Positions 7,242 through 15,711 of a stretch of 64,000 nt of DNA are shown here, piece after piece. The notes under the pieces were generated by a model, which ran no database searches, was not told where the DNA came from, and was given only the letters and a program-made list of their open reading frames with translations. Each line of letters begins with the position of its first letter. Within the stretch, counting starts at the first letter, position 1. Made by a program: the position numbers and the translations under genes. The DNA comes from Cryptosporangium aurantiacum (GTDB lineage: Bacteria; Actinomycetota; Actinomycetes; Mycobacteriales; Cryptosporangiaceae): contig NZ_FRCS01000014.1 in NCBI RefSeq assembly GCF_900143005.1, positions 62,001 to 126,000 on the forward strand. Reading direction: 5' to 3'.

Positions 7242-9499
7242 CGATCCCCTTTGTCGGCCTCCGCCCGTTCGACGTCAGCGAGAGCGACGTCTTCTTCGGC
7301 CGGAAACGCGAAACGCAGGTCCTCGCGAACCTCGTCCTCACGCTGCCGATCCTGGTGGTCTACGCACCGAGCGGAACCGGCAAGTCCTCGCTGATCAACG
7401 CCGGGCTGCAGGCCGCGCTCACGACGACCGCGCCGGACACGATCATCGTCAACGCCACCAACCGCGACGCCCTGACCGAGGTGCGCGCGGCCTACGAGCA
7501 CCGCGGCTGGAGTCCGCCGCCGGACATGGAGCTGGCCGACATGCTCCACCAGTACTGGCTCGACAACGACGAGCGCACGCTCGTCGTCATCGACCAGTTC
7601 GAGGAGCGGCTGAACGCCGGCACCCGGCACGACGACCTCTACGCCGCGATCGCGAAGCTCGTCCATCAGAGTTCGGACTCCGCCTGCATTTTGATCAGCA
7701 TCCGCGAGGACTACCTCGGCGCGCTCGAGCCGCTGATGCGCCGCGTCCCGAGCCTGCTCAACGGCAGCTACCGGGTGCCACCGCTGTCCCGTGACTCGCT
7801 GCGGGAAGCGATCTACGGGCCGCTGCGCGCGGCGGGTGCGCTCGCCGCCGACGAGGAACTGGTCGAACTCACGCTCGACGAGCTCCAGGGGCAGGAGGCG
7901 GGCGCGCACATCCCCGGCGAGCAGCGGTTCGAACCGGGGTACTTCCAGATCGTCTGGTCGGCGCTCTGGGACGCCGCGACCGCACGCGGTGCCGGCCGGA
8001 TCACGGTCGCCGACTACAACAACCTCGGTGGCGCGGGCAAGATCCTCGCGGACTTCACCGAGGGGATCCTGGCGAACCTGGAACCCTTCCAGGCGCACAT
8101 GTTCTGGGCCATCTCCCGGTATCTGGTGCTGCCCACCGGCGCGAAGACCGCGCTGACGATCGACGACCTCCTGGAACTGCTCCGCGAGACCGACTTCCTC
8201 ACGGTCGAACTGCCCGGGCACTCCACGATCCCGCTGTCGCACCCCCAGCCCGGCCGCTGGATCGCGTCGCTGCCGACCGCGGAGCGGCAGCGGCTGATCC
8301 GCTCGGTCTTCGGCAGCCTCACAGCCAGCCGCTCGCCGCTGTTCCAGCGAGTCGTGCGCGGTACTCGCGAGGAATACGAGCTGCTCCACGACCTGCTCGG
8401 CTCGATCCTGCTCGACTGGCGGCGGGACTTCCCCGACCGGCAACTCCTGTATTTCACCGAGAGCACGGCGGAACTTCGCCACTCCGCGCACGCCATCGTG
8501 CGCGGACTCGCCACCGAGCCCGACCCCAGCGCCGAACGTCCCGAACCTCCCTGGTACGAGCCCGGTGACGTCCTGCAGTTCCCGATGGCGGAGACTCGCA
8601 GCTCGGCCGAACCCTCGAACGCCGACGCCTACGTCCTGCGGGCCCTCGACCGCCTGAACGCGCTCTCCGCCGAGCTGGCGGCCGCCGATCTGTCCGGCGG
8701 CCTCTCCCCCGGGCTTGCCGCCCGCCTCGACGACATGGTGCTCGAATCGCTGGTGTGCGAGGTGTTGGCCCAGCACTCACCGCTGCGCCGGAGATCCTTC
8801 GGCTACGAGCTGCACCACTACGAGAGCATGACCGGGCCCTACCCGCGGTACGCCGTGAAGCGCGCGGAGGTCGTCACGCAGTTCTTCGAGCTCGGCGTGA
8901 CCGCGCCGTCCGCCACCGCACGCGCGCGGCTGCAGCGGGCGGTCATCGAGACGACGTTCTACAGCGACAATTCGCTGCGCACGCCGCGAGACGTCAAGGC
9001 GTACCTCTGGGCCAGGGCGCTCCCGCTCGTCATCGGTGGTGCCTTCGGCGCGGCGGCGTTCGCCGGAGCGGCCGAGCTCGCCGCGCGGCTGTTCCCGCAG
9101 ATCGACGTGGCGTACCGCGGCCTCGCGCTGTGGATCGGCGGGGCGCTCCACACGTTCGCGTACGCGATGATCGCCATCGACGACCTGACGACGCGCTCCA
9201 AGACCAACTCGATCGTCCGGGACCGGGTCATCCCTGCCCTGCGCACGGTCTTCCTCGTCGACGAGTGGCGCGTAGTGCTGCGGTGGATCACGCGGAAGGA
9301 CAAACGCCTGTCGGGGACAGCCGAGCCCGGCCAGCTGCCGTTCACCTGGCCGCTCCCGGCCGTCTACCACCAGGTGCTGGTCAACCTCGGCGCGCTCGCC
9401 TCCTATGCGCTGATCGGGAACTGGACCCCGGGCTACCACCTCGCGTCCGTGCTGGCGCCCATCATCTTCGTCACGCTGCTGGCCATGGCCAACTTCTGA
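7238..9499 (+). CDS. nSTAND1-type NTPase with C-terminal membrane segments
   Basis: 753 residues from a GTG that overlaps the SIR2 gene stop. The N-terminus PFVGLRPFDVSESDVFFGR is the diagnostic opening of the novel-STAND NTPase 1 family. P-loop APSGTGKSS (43-51), Walker B TLVVIDQFEER (114-124), and the LISIREDYLGALEPL sensor segment follow. A helical middle region precedes four hydrophobic stretches: about 593-615 and 628-650, then 708-728 and 732-753, with a charged loop between the pairs. STAND ATPases are switch proteins that oligomerise on ligand recognition and trigger a fused or neighbouring effector. Here the effector domain is absent from the protein but a SIR2 protein is coupled upstream, so this gene most plausibly supplies sensing and switching at the membrane. 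No WD40 or TPR repeats were recognised. The trigger is unknown. Confidence 0.82.
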   Translation: MTIPFVGLRPFDVSESDVFFGRKRETQVLANLVLTLPILVVYAPSGTGKSSLINAGLQAALTTTAPDTIIVNATNRDALTEVRAAYEHRGWSPPPDMELADMLHQYWLDNDERTLVVIDQFEERLNAGTRHDDLYAAIAKLVHQSSDSACILISIREDYLGALEPLMRRVPSLLNGSYRVPPLSRDSLREAIYGPLRAAGALAADEELVELTLDELQGQEAGAHIPGEQRFEPGYFQIVWSALWDAATARGAGRITVADYNNLGGAGKILADFTEGILANLEPFQAHMFWAISRYLVLPTGAKTALTIDDLLELLRETDFLTVELPGHSTIPLSHPQPGRWIASLPTAERQRLIRSVFGSLTASRSPLFQRVVRGTREEYELLHDLLGSILLDWRRDFPDRQLLYFTESTAELRHSAHAIVRGLATEPDPSAERPEPPWYEPGDVLQFPMAETRSSAEPSNADAYVLRALDRLNALSAELAAADLSGGLSPGLAARLDDMVLESLVCEVLAQHSPLRRRSFGYELHHYESMTGPYPRYAVKRAEVVTQFFELGVTAPSATARARLQRAVIETTFYSDNSLRTPRDVKAYLWARALPLVIGGAFGAAAFAGAAELAARLFPQIDVAYRGLALWIGGALHTFAYAMIAIDDLTTRSKTNSIVRDRVIPALRTVFLVDEWRVVLRWITRKDKRLSGTAEPGQLPFTWPLPAVYHQVLVNLGALASYALIGNWTPGYHLASVLAPIIFVTLLAMANF

Positions 9500-9509
9500 G
9501 GGATCGGCG

Positions 9510-9974
9510 ATGAACTGGATCGGCGACAACAAAGACGTACTGGCGATCGTTCTCTCGCTGACCGCGGTCGGGGTCAGCCTGGTGACGATCCTCCTGGCCC
9601 GTCGCCAGGCGCGGATCGACAGCTACACGCGGCTCCACGAGACGCTCGTCTCCCCCGCCATGGGCGAGGGCCGCCGGTTGCTCTTCCTCGCGGCGGCCGA
9701 CGACACGTTTCCCGCGCCCGCCGATCCCGCCTGGGACAAGATCAACCAGGCGCTGGCGATCTACGACTGCGCCGGCGTCTACTACCGCAACAAGCTCATT
9801 CCGCGCCAGCTCTTCATGGAGTCCTGGCACCACCCGCTGGCCAACATCAAGGCGCCGGCCGAGGCCTTCCTGAACCACGCGCAGCGCAACTCGGTGCGGC
9901 GCACCTGGGTGTCGCTCCAGAACCTCCTCGACGAGGCCGCCGCCTACAAGAGCAAGGACTCGTGCTGCACGTGA
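9510..9974 (+). CDS. Small single-TM protein with helical cytosolic domain, third gene of the SIR2-nSTAND1 operon
   Basis: 154 residues, ATG 10 bases after the STAND stop with GAGGGA upstream. One N-terminal membrane helix (about 10-28) is followed at once by positively charged RRQAR, placing the rest in the cytoplasm. The remainder is helical: YTRLHETLVSPAMGEGRRL, then DKINQALAIYDCAGVYYRN and RQLFMESWHHPLANIKA. It resembles small DUF4760-like membrane proteins in shape, but I cannot assign it to a family with confidence. Position and spacing say it is made with the SIR2 and nSTAND1 proteins; an accessory, anchoring or inhibitory role is inference. The tail SCCT ends in two cysteines. Confidence 0.7.
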   Translation: MNWIGDNKDVLAIVLSLTAVGVSLVTILLARRQARIDSYTRLHETLVSPAMGEGRRLLFLAAADDTFPAPADPAWDKINQALAIYDCAGVYYRNKLIPRQLFMESWHHPLANIKAPAEAFLNHAQRNSVRRTWVSLQNLLDEAAAYKSKDSCCT

Positions 9975-9983
9975 CCGCAGCCG

Positions 9984-10601
9984 TCACAGCAGGCCGCGGG
10001 CCATCGCGGTGGTGACGGCCGCGGTCCGGTCGGAGACGTCGAGCTTCGTGAACGTGCGGAGCAGGTGGGTCTTCACGGTGGCCTCGCTGATGTGCAGACG
10101 CCGCCCGATCTCCGCGTTCGTGTAGCCCTGCGCGACCAGGCCCAGCACCTGCACCTCCCGCGCGGACAGCTGCTGCTGACCGGGGTTGCGGACCTGCTTC
10201 ACCAGCCGCCCCGCGACCGACGGCGCCAGCACGGTCTCGCCCCGGCTCGCGGCGCGCACGGCCGCGGTCAGCTCCGCCCGGGAGGCGTCCTTGAGCAGGT
10301 ACCCGGCGGCTCCGGCGTCGACCGCGCGCAGGATGTCGGCGTCGGTGTCGTAGGTGGTGAGCACGACGACGTGCGTCGTCCGCACCTCGTCGCGGATCCG
10401 GCCGGTCGCGGTCGCCCCGTCCCCGCCGGGCATCCGCAGGTCCATCAGGACGACGTCCGGCCGCAGCGCCCTGGTCATCGCCACCGCCTCCGGGCCCGAC
10501 CCGGCCTCCCCCACGACCTCGAGGTCGGGTTCGGCGTCGAGCATGCCCCGCAGACCGTCCCGGACCACCGGGTGATCATCGACGAGCAGCACCGTGATCA
10601 T
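9984..10601 (-). CDS. NarL/FixJ-type response regulator
   Basis: 205 residues starting MITVLLVDDHPVVRDG. Receiver domain with phospho-acceptor Asp54 in VVLMDLRMPGG and the acidic pocket at Asp8/Asp9; Thr in VVLTTYD; Lys in YLLKDA. C-terminal LuxR-type helix-turn-helix LSAREVQVLGLVAQGYTNAE with ISEATVKTHL. Last gene of a four-gene minus-strand operon (ABC ATPase, permease, kinase, regulator); its ATG overlaps the kinase stop (ATGA, 10598-10601). Expected to control the exporter operon or a nearby promoter in response to the kinase. Confidence 0.93.
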   Translation of the reverse strand: MITVLLVDDHPVVRDGLRGMLDAEPDLEVVGEAGSGPEAVAMTRALRPDVVLMDLRMPGGDGATATGRIRDEVRTTHVVVLTTYDTDADILRAVDAGAAGYLLKDASRAELTAAVRAASRGETVLAPSVAGRLVKQVRNPGQQQLSAREVQVLGLVAQGYTNAEIGRRLHISEATVKTHLLRTFTKLDVSDRTAAVTTAMARGLL

Positions 10602-11839
10602 CGCGGCAACTCGCAGGTCACGGTGGTGCCCGCCCCGGGCGCCGAGCGGATGGTCAGGCCGCCGCCGAGCTGCTCCACGCGGCTCCGCATGCCCGGTAAA
10701 CCGAACCCGGGCGGCTGCGCCGCCACGTCGAACCCGACGCCGTCGTCGTCGACGGTCAGCGTCACCGCGTCCGCGTGCACGAACAAATCCACGGTGACGC
10801 TCGACGCGCGGGCATGTTTGCGGATGTTGGCCAGCGACTCCTGCACCGCCCGCACCAGCACGACCTGAGCCCGCGTCGGCAGGTCGGCCGGGACGTCGTC
10901 CACCGAGCTGACGGCGTCCACGCCGGTCTCCTCGGCCAGCCGTGCGACCTGCTTGCGCACCACCTCGGCCAGCGTCCCGGCGCGCAGGTCGGCCGGAGCG
11001 AGCACGGTCACCATCGCCCGTGCCTCGGCCAGGTTCTCCCTGGCGGTCCGCACGGCCATGGCCAGGTGCCGGTCGGCTGCCGGCCGGTCGGCGTCCAACT
11101 CGGTCTCGGCGGCCTGCACGAGCGTCACGATACTGGTGAACCCCTGGGCGAGCGTGTCGTGGATCTCGGCGGCCAGCCGGTTCCGCTCGGCCGCGGCACC
11201 GGCCCGGTGCGAGAGATCGGTGACCTCGGCGCGGCTCGCCTCCAACTCGGCGATGAGCTGGGCCCGCTCGGCGTTCTGCTTGCCGATGCTGACGATCGAC
11301 ACCCCGATCACTGCCGTGAAGGCCAGCCCGAGCACCGCGAGCCCCAGGTCCGGCCCGAGCTGGTCGAGCGAACGCTGCTGCAGCGCGTGCACCGGGACCG
11401 GGGTGAAGTTGAAGACGGTGGCCGCGACCAGCGACGTCCACAGCCGCAGGCAGAGGAACCCGATCGGGCAGACCGCGAACAGCGCGAACGACGCCAGGCC
11501 GTTCGCGGTGACCGCGGCGATGAACAGCACCGCGACCGCGGCGACGTAACCGATCGCGGCCGGGGTGTCCGGGTCGCGGTCGAGATCGTCGTCGCGGGCG
11601 AGCCGCCGGCCGACGAGCGCCCAGCTCAGCACGATCAACCCGAGGCACGTCACCGACACCGTCCGCCGGGCCAGGCTGGTCACGTCGTCGGCGTAGACCA
11701 GCATCGCCAGCCCGATCAGGCACACGCTCAGGTACGCGTCCCAGGTCCAGAGCCAGCGCCGGGAAGCGGTCGCGAGGTCGACGGTGCCCGGACGCGCCGG
11801 TGCCTCCGACGCGTCCGGACGCTCGATCATCGTGGTCAC
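10598..11839 (-). CDS. Membrane histidine kinase of the NarL-partner (HisKA_3) class
   Basis: About 410 residues. Start is either the GTG at 11839, which overlaps the permease stop as GTGA, or the ATG at 11830 (MIERPDASEAP). Numbering from the latter: five to six hydrophobic segments (about 32-48, 59-74, 92-110, 112-130, 162-182), then a coiled linker and the HisKA_3 box AAERNRLAAEIHDTLAQG with His223, then a HATPase domain with N-box VQESLANIRKHARA and G-box DDDGVGFD / GFGLPGMRSR. There is no large extracellular sensor, so it probably senses through the membrane or through the co-transcribed ABC exporter, as in bacitracin- or drug-responsive systems. Signal unknown. Confidence 0.92.
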   Translation of the reverse strand: MTTMIERPDASEAPARPGTVDLATASRRWLWTWDAYLSVCLIGLAMLVYADDVTSLARRTVSVTCLGLIVLSWALVGRRLARDDDLDRDPDTPAAIGYVAAVAVLFIAAVTANGLASFALFAVCPIGFLCLRLWTSLVAATVFNFTPVPVHALQQRSLDQLGPDLGLAVLGLAFTAVIGVSIVSIGKQNAERAQLIAELEASRAEVTDLSHRAGAAAERNRLAAEIHDTLAQGFTSIVTLVQAAETELDADRPAADRHLAMAVRTARENLAEARAMVTVLAPADLRAGTLAEVVRKQVARLAEETGVDAVSSVDDVPADLPTRAQVVLVRAVQESLANIRKHARASSVTVDLFVHADAVTLTVDDDGVGFDVAAQPPGFGLPGMRSRVEQLGGGLTIRSAPGAGTTVTCELPR

Positions 11840-12663
11840 CGGGTCCGCCGGTCGGTCCAGCGGAACGTCGCCAGCGCCAGCACCAGCCCGACGACGCACC
11901 ACGCGCCGAGCACCAGCGCGATCCGGCCGTGCTCCCACTGCCCCGCCACCTCCTGCGCCGCCAACTCGTCCGGCAGGAACACCGACCGGAAACCCTGCCC
12001 CATCCACTTCACCGGGAAGATCGAGGCGACCTTCACCATCGCATCCGGCAGGGAGGCGATGTCCACGAAGATGCCGGAGACGAACTGCAGCCCGATCACC
12101 GGCAGGTTGAGAACCGCGGCCGCGCTCTTCGCCGACCGGGCCACCGAACTGGCCGCGACACCCAGGAGTGTGCACGCGACCACCGACAGAACGAACAGCC
12201 AGCCGAACGTCACCCAGCGGCCCGCGTCCTGCGGCAGCTTCAGGTCGAAGAACGCCACGCCGACGCCGAGCAGCAACACGACCTCGGCCGCGGTGGTGAC
12301 CAGGACCAGGATTATCTTCCCGATCAGGTACGTACCGGCGGTGGCCGGGGTGCCGTGTAACCGCTTGAGCGTGCCGTCCTCACGGTCGGTCGCGATGCCG
12401 ACACCGATGTTGAGGAACGCGGTCGAGAGGATGCCGTACGCGATCATGCTCGCGGCGAAGATCTGCGACACGGTGACGCCGGGGTAGCCGTCCAGCGGCT
12501 CGTTGAAGATGAACCCGAGCATCAGCAGGATGAACGCGGGCAGCGTGAACGTGAAGATCACCGCGTCGCGCTCGCGGAAGAACTGTTTGACCTCGAGGAC
12601 GCCGCGGGCGACGCCGATCCGCAGGGTGGTGGGCAGCGGTGCCGTGTGCGTGGCGGTGGTCAT
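11836..12663 (-). CDS. ABC-2 type exporter permease
   Basis: 275 residues with about six membrane helices and the ABC-2 signature region (IATDREDGTLKRLHGTPATA) between the second and third. Starts with a short Thr-rich cytoplasmic tail. ATG overlaps the ATPase stop (12660-12663) and its own stop overlaps the kinase start. Works with the upstream ATPase to export a drug-like or lipid substrate; substrate not readable. Confidence 0.92.
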   Translation of the reverse strand: MTTATHTAPLPTTLRIGVARGVLEVKQFFRERDAVIFTFTLPAFILLMLGFIFNEPLDGYPGVTVSQIFAASMIAYGILSTAFLNIGVGIATDREDGTLKRLHGTPATAGTYLIGKIILVLVTTAAEVVLLLGVGVAFFDLKLPQDAGRWVTFGWLFVLSVVACTLLGVAASSVARSAKSAAAVLNLPVIGLQFVSGIFVDIASLPDAMVKVASIFPVKWMGQGFRSVFLPDELAAQEVAGQWEHGRIALVLGAWCVVGLVLALATFRWTDRRTR

Positions 12664-13496
12664 CGGACCTCTCCGATCAGCTCGAGGTAGACGTCTTCGA
12701 GGCTGCGGCGCTCGACGCGCAGCTCGGTGAGGCTGGGGTCTTCACGGCGGCTGAGCGCGGCCACCAGCGCGGTCGGGTCGGTGGTGGCGACGCGGTGCGC
12801 GCCGTCGGCGTCCTGCCAGGTGACCGTGGATTCGGCGGTGCGTCCGCCGAGGTCCTGCGGTGTTCCCTCGGCGACGATGCGCCCGCCCGCCAGAATCGCG
12901 AGGCGACCCGCCAGCGCTTCCACCTCGTCGAGGTAGTGGCTGGTCAGAACAATCGTCGTGCCGTCGGCGGCGAGCCCGCGGATCAGCGTCCAGAAGTGCC
13001 GCCGCGCCTCCGGGTCGAAGCCGGTCGTCGGCTCGTCGAGGAACAGCAGTTCGGGGTTGCCGACGATGCCCAGCGCGACGTCGACGCGGCGGCGCTGGCC
13101 GCCGGAGAGCGTACGGAGCTTGGACTTGGCCTTCTCGGCCAGCCCGCACTGCTCGATCACCGCGTCCGGGTCACGCGGCGCCGGGTAGTAACCGGCGACG
13201 TGCCGGATGATCTCGCGCACGGTCAGCTCGGGAGCGTCGGCGGTGCCCTGCAGCACGATGCCGAGCCGGGCCCGCCACCGCCGGCCGGCGTTGTCGGGGT
13301 CGTCGCCCAGGACGCGGACCTCGCCGCCGTCGCGGCGGCGGTGCCCCTCCAGGATCTCCACCGTGGTGGTCTTTCCGGCGCCGTTCGGGCCGAGCAGCCC
13401 GAACACCTCGCCGCGCTCGACCCGCAGGTCGATACCGTCGACGGCGGAGTTCCCGCCGTAGCTCTTGCGGAGTTGGGAAACCTCGATGACAGCCAT
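12660..13496 (-). CDS. ABC exporter ATP-binding protein
   Basis: 278 residues, CcmA/DrrA-type. Walker A GPNGAGKTTT, Q-loop VLQGTA, signature LSGGQRRRVDVALG, Walker B LLFLDEPTTGFDP, switch His in LTSHYLDE, and a C-terminal DrrA-like extension ending RRSLEDVYLELIGE. First gene of the four-gene operon ATPase-permease-kinase-response regulator. A dyad (13554-13573) lies 58 bases upstream of its ATG and could be the binding site of the operon's own response regulator. Confidence 0.94.
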   Translation of the reverse strand: MAVIEVSQLRKSYGGNSAVDGIDLRVERGEVFGLLGPNGAGKTTTVEILEGHRRRDGGEVRVLGDDPDNAGRRWRARLGIVLQGTADAPELTVREIIRHVAGYYPAPRDPDAVIEQCGLAEKAKSKLRTLSGGQRRRVDVALGIVGNPELLFLDEPTTGFDPEARRHFWTLIRGLAADGTTIVLTSHYLDEVEALAGRLAILAGGRIVAEGTPQDLGGRTAESTVTWQDADGAHRVATTDPTALVAALSRREDPSLTELRVERRSLEDVYLELIGEVR

Positions 13497-13553
13497 GCAT
13501 CGAGCGTCCCGTCGAACTCACCGCCCAGGGACGACCGCGAGACTGAACCCGGT

Positions 13554-13573
13554 TGTCCACCGACCGGTGGACA
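13554..13573. promoter_or_regulatory. Inverted repeat upstream of the ABC/two-component operon, possible operator
   Basis: Perfect dyad TGTCCACCG-ac-CGGTGGACA, 9-bp arms with a 2-base centre, 58 bases before the ATPase start. The near-zero spacer suits a dimeric regulator better than a terminator. Which protein binds is not known; the operon's NarL-type regulator is the obvious candidate. Confidence 0.5.
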
Positions 13574-13589
13574 GCGCCGCTTACGGCGC
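13574..13589 (-). terminator. Short GC hairpin after the membrane oxidoreductase gene
   Basis: GCGCCG-ctta-CGGCGC, 6-bp stem with 4-base loop, directly downstream of the stop of the minus-strand gene at 13598. No T-run follows. A weak terminator candidate, adjoining the 13554-13573 dyad. Confidence 0.4.
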
Positions 13590-13597
13590 CGTAGCGC

Positions 13598-15613
13598 TCA
13601 ACGCTCGAGCGGAGCAACCGCCGCCGGCGCTTCGTCGGACAGCGAGACCCATGAATCCACAGGTGGAACCGCCTCGTACGAGGTCACCGGAACGCGGCAG
13701 ACCTCGACACGATCACACAGGTCGTCCCACCAATCGAGGGCGTCCAGCTGTCGCTGGAAGTCGTCGAACCGTAGGGCATCCCAGCCGTTCAACGAGAAGC
13801 TGGTGAACAGCGACATGAGCACGCTGTAATTGGCTGAGTACTTTGTCGAATCGACGGCAATAACCCCTCGATTCACGTCGGCAACGGTCAGCGATATGTT
13901 TCGCGCGTCGAAATCACAGTCGACCCTGCCGTTCTCGTACTCGATCCGAGCCATTCGGGAGGCCATCGAATCCGGTACGTACTTGCCCACCCTCATCGTC
14001 ACGTCAATCGCACCGCACCTGCCCCGCGCCGCGAACCACGTCGGTGCGATTTCTTTTTCGACCAGCTCACGGATCTGCCGGGCGCGCGGGTCGTACCGCC
14101 CGACAATGCACTCGTCCCAGGCGACTGCCGTGGAGCCGGTCACGTGACGCAGGATGAGGAGCGGATGAACAGCCGTCTCCACGAACGAGCGCAGGACACC
14201 GGGCAACTCGGTCCAGAGCCGGCTGGTGCCGTGCGGCGAGCGGCCTGTCCCCTCCAGCAGGTCGATCGTGATCGACTCGATCCGGCCGAGTTCGGCCTTG
14301 ATCGAGCCCAGCTCAGCGCCCGAGATTAGACCTGGCCGGTCTTCAGAGAGATGTCGGGCGTAGATCGGCAACGGATCGATGAAATAGGTCAGCGGAAGGG
14401 CCTTTTCGAGCGTGTAGTAGCTGAGCGCGAACCCACGCTCCATCAGCTCGGGAGCCGACCTCAGGATGTCACGCTCTGATCTGACCGAAGAGATCGGCTT
14501 TTCCACCGCGAACGGAATACCGGCGTTCGCGAGTCGAACCAGCTGGGAGAAATGCACATAGGTGGGGGAAGCGATGATGGTCGGCGATCGCTCGCGCAGC
14601 GACGTGTCCATGACCCGGTCCGGCGCGGCTATTTCCAGGCGCGCGGCTTCTCGATCGATGTGGTACCGCCAGTCCTCGTCGGCCTCCGGAACCGTGACGA
14701 CCACGATGTCGTCTCGGTCGTAGCCCAAGGACTTCAGCGCCGGAATTATCCGCTTCGCCGTGACGTCACCTGCGCCCACTATCACGAAGTTCTGCGGCGC
14801 CCGGGTTCGGATTCCGGGGTGCGAGCTGAGGACCACAGTAATCGCGACTCCGAGGTAGAAAAGCGTTGCGATAGCCACTCCGACACCCACGCTATCACCG
14901 ACCTGCGGATTTCCGACCGCATCCACCAAAAGCTTCGACAGATCCCGGTCCAGCACCAGCGAGGCGAGGAGGGCCTGGGTCGTCAGCACGAGCGGGAAGG
15001 TCAGCAAGTACTCAGCAGGATGGAAGATCGTGTAATGCAGTTCAAGGAACCCTCGGAGCAGGAGATAGTACAGAATCCATACATTGATCTCGAAGATCAT
15101 TACACCCGCGAGGACAATTCCGGCATATTTGATGCTAGTGGGCGCGGTGTCCAGCTGGTCCTGAGAAACAAATACCAAGAGAACTGCCGCAAATTCGGCG
15201 AGGAAATACCATTCCGTGTACGCCGAAGGGAAGTCCGGACGCATGTTCGTCGTCGGACGGGCCGCGATAATTCTGCGAACCGTGAACTTCACCCATTGCA
15301 GCGGCGAAAGTAGGCGCGCCAAGTAGACCGCATGGAATGCCACGAAGGGTAGCGGTGAAATCCGCCCACCCCAGACGTAGGACGAGGAGGTCGGCTTTGT
15401 CGATACCTGCTGAATGACGCGACTTGCGCGCAACCATGCGGACTGGAGCAGCTGGCCCATCCAACCAGCGTAAATAAGCGGCAACCTCGCGAGGTGCCAT
15501 AATGCTCGGCTCAACCCAATGGCCTCACCAGACCACCCGAAAGCCCGAACACCAGGGCCGCCCTCATCCCCACGTTCCAGCCTCTTCTGGGACAGATTTC
15601 GGCAAGGCGCCAA
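13598..15613 (-). CDS. Membrane-anchored Gfo/Idh/MocA-like oxidoreductase (unusual fusion)
   Basis: Up to 671 residues from a TTG at 15613; a TTG at residue 34 with GGTGAGG 8 bases upstream is an equally good start. Two parts. Residues about 87-262 carry five hydrophobic segments (87-107, 132-150, 163-190, 201-221, 241-262). Residues 275-650 are a Gfo/Idh/MocA-type dehydrogenase: Rossmann start NFVIVGAGDVTAKRIIPAL (275-293), TYVHFSQLVRLANAG, catalytic-type FAVEKPIS (368-375) and a C-terminal beta domain with HPLLILRH. Family members are NAD(P)-dependent sugar or cyclitol oxidoreductases and are normally soluble, around 350 residues. The membrane half is not one I recognise. Codon use is less GC-biased than the neighbours. 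Single gene, bounded by hairpins on both sides. Anchoring the enzyme next to lipid-linked sugar chemistry is a possibility only. Confidence 0.72.
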   Translation of the reverse strand: MAPCRNLSQKRLERGDEGGPGVRAFGWSGEAIGLSRALWHLARLPLIYAGWMGQLLQSAWLRASRVIQQVSTKPTSSSYVWGGRISPLPFVAFHAVYLARLLSPLQWVKFTVRRIIAARPTTNMRPDFPSAYTEWYFLAEFAAVLLVFVSQDQLDTAPTSIKYAGIVLAGVMIFEINVWILYYLLLRGFLELHYTIFHPAEYLLTFPLVLTTQALLASLVLDRDLSKLLVDAVGNPQVGDSVGVGVAIATLFYLGVAITVVLSSHPGIRTRAPQNFVIVGAGDVTAKRIIPALKSLGYDRDDIVVVTVPEADEDWRYHIDREAARLEIAAPDRVMDTSLRERSPTIIASPTYVHFSQLVRLANAGIPFAVEKPISSVRSERDILRSAPELMERGFALSYYTLEKALPLTYFIDPLPIYARHLSEDRPGLISGAELGSIKAELGRIESITIDLLEGTGRSPHGTSRLWTELPGVLRSFVETAVHPLLILRHVTGSTAVAWDECIVGRYDPRARQIRELVEKEIAPTWFAARGRCGAIDVTMRVGKYVPDSMASRMARIEYENGRVDCDFDARNISLTVADVNRGVIAVDSTKYSANYSVLMSLFTSFSLNGWDALRFDDFQRQLDALDWWDDLCDRVEVCRVPVTSYEAVPPVDSWVSLSDEAPAAVAPLER

Positions 15614-15632
15614 AATGACGACTGCGATATTG

Positions 15633-15669
15633 GGTGATGGTGCCCGTCTCCCGGACGGGCACCATCACC
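15633..15669 (-). terminator. Strong hairpin terminator after dnaJ-like gene
   Basis: Perfect 16-bp stem (15633-15648 with 15654-15669) and a 5-base loop tcccg, lying 43 bases past the stop of the minus-strand dnaJ-like gene and before the next minus-strand gene. There is no long T-run, as is usual in high-GC actinomycetes. It separates two genes on the same strand. Confidence 0.75.
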
Positions 15670-15711
15670 GTTGAGACTTTCGTGCCGCCGCACGGTCACG
15701 TCGATACGACG

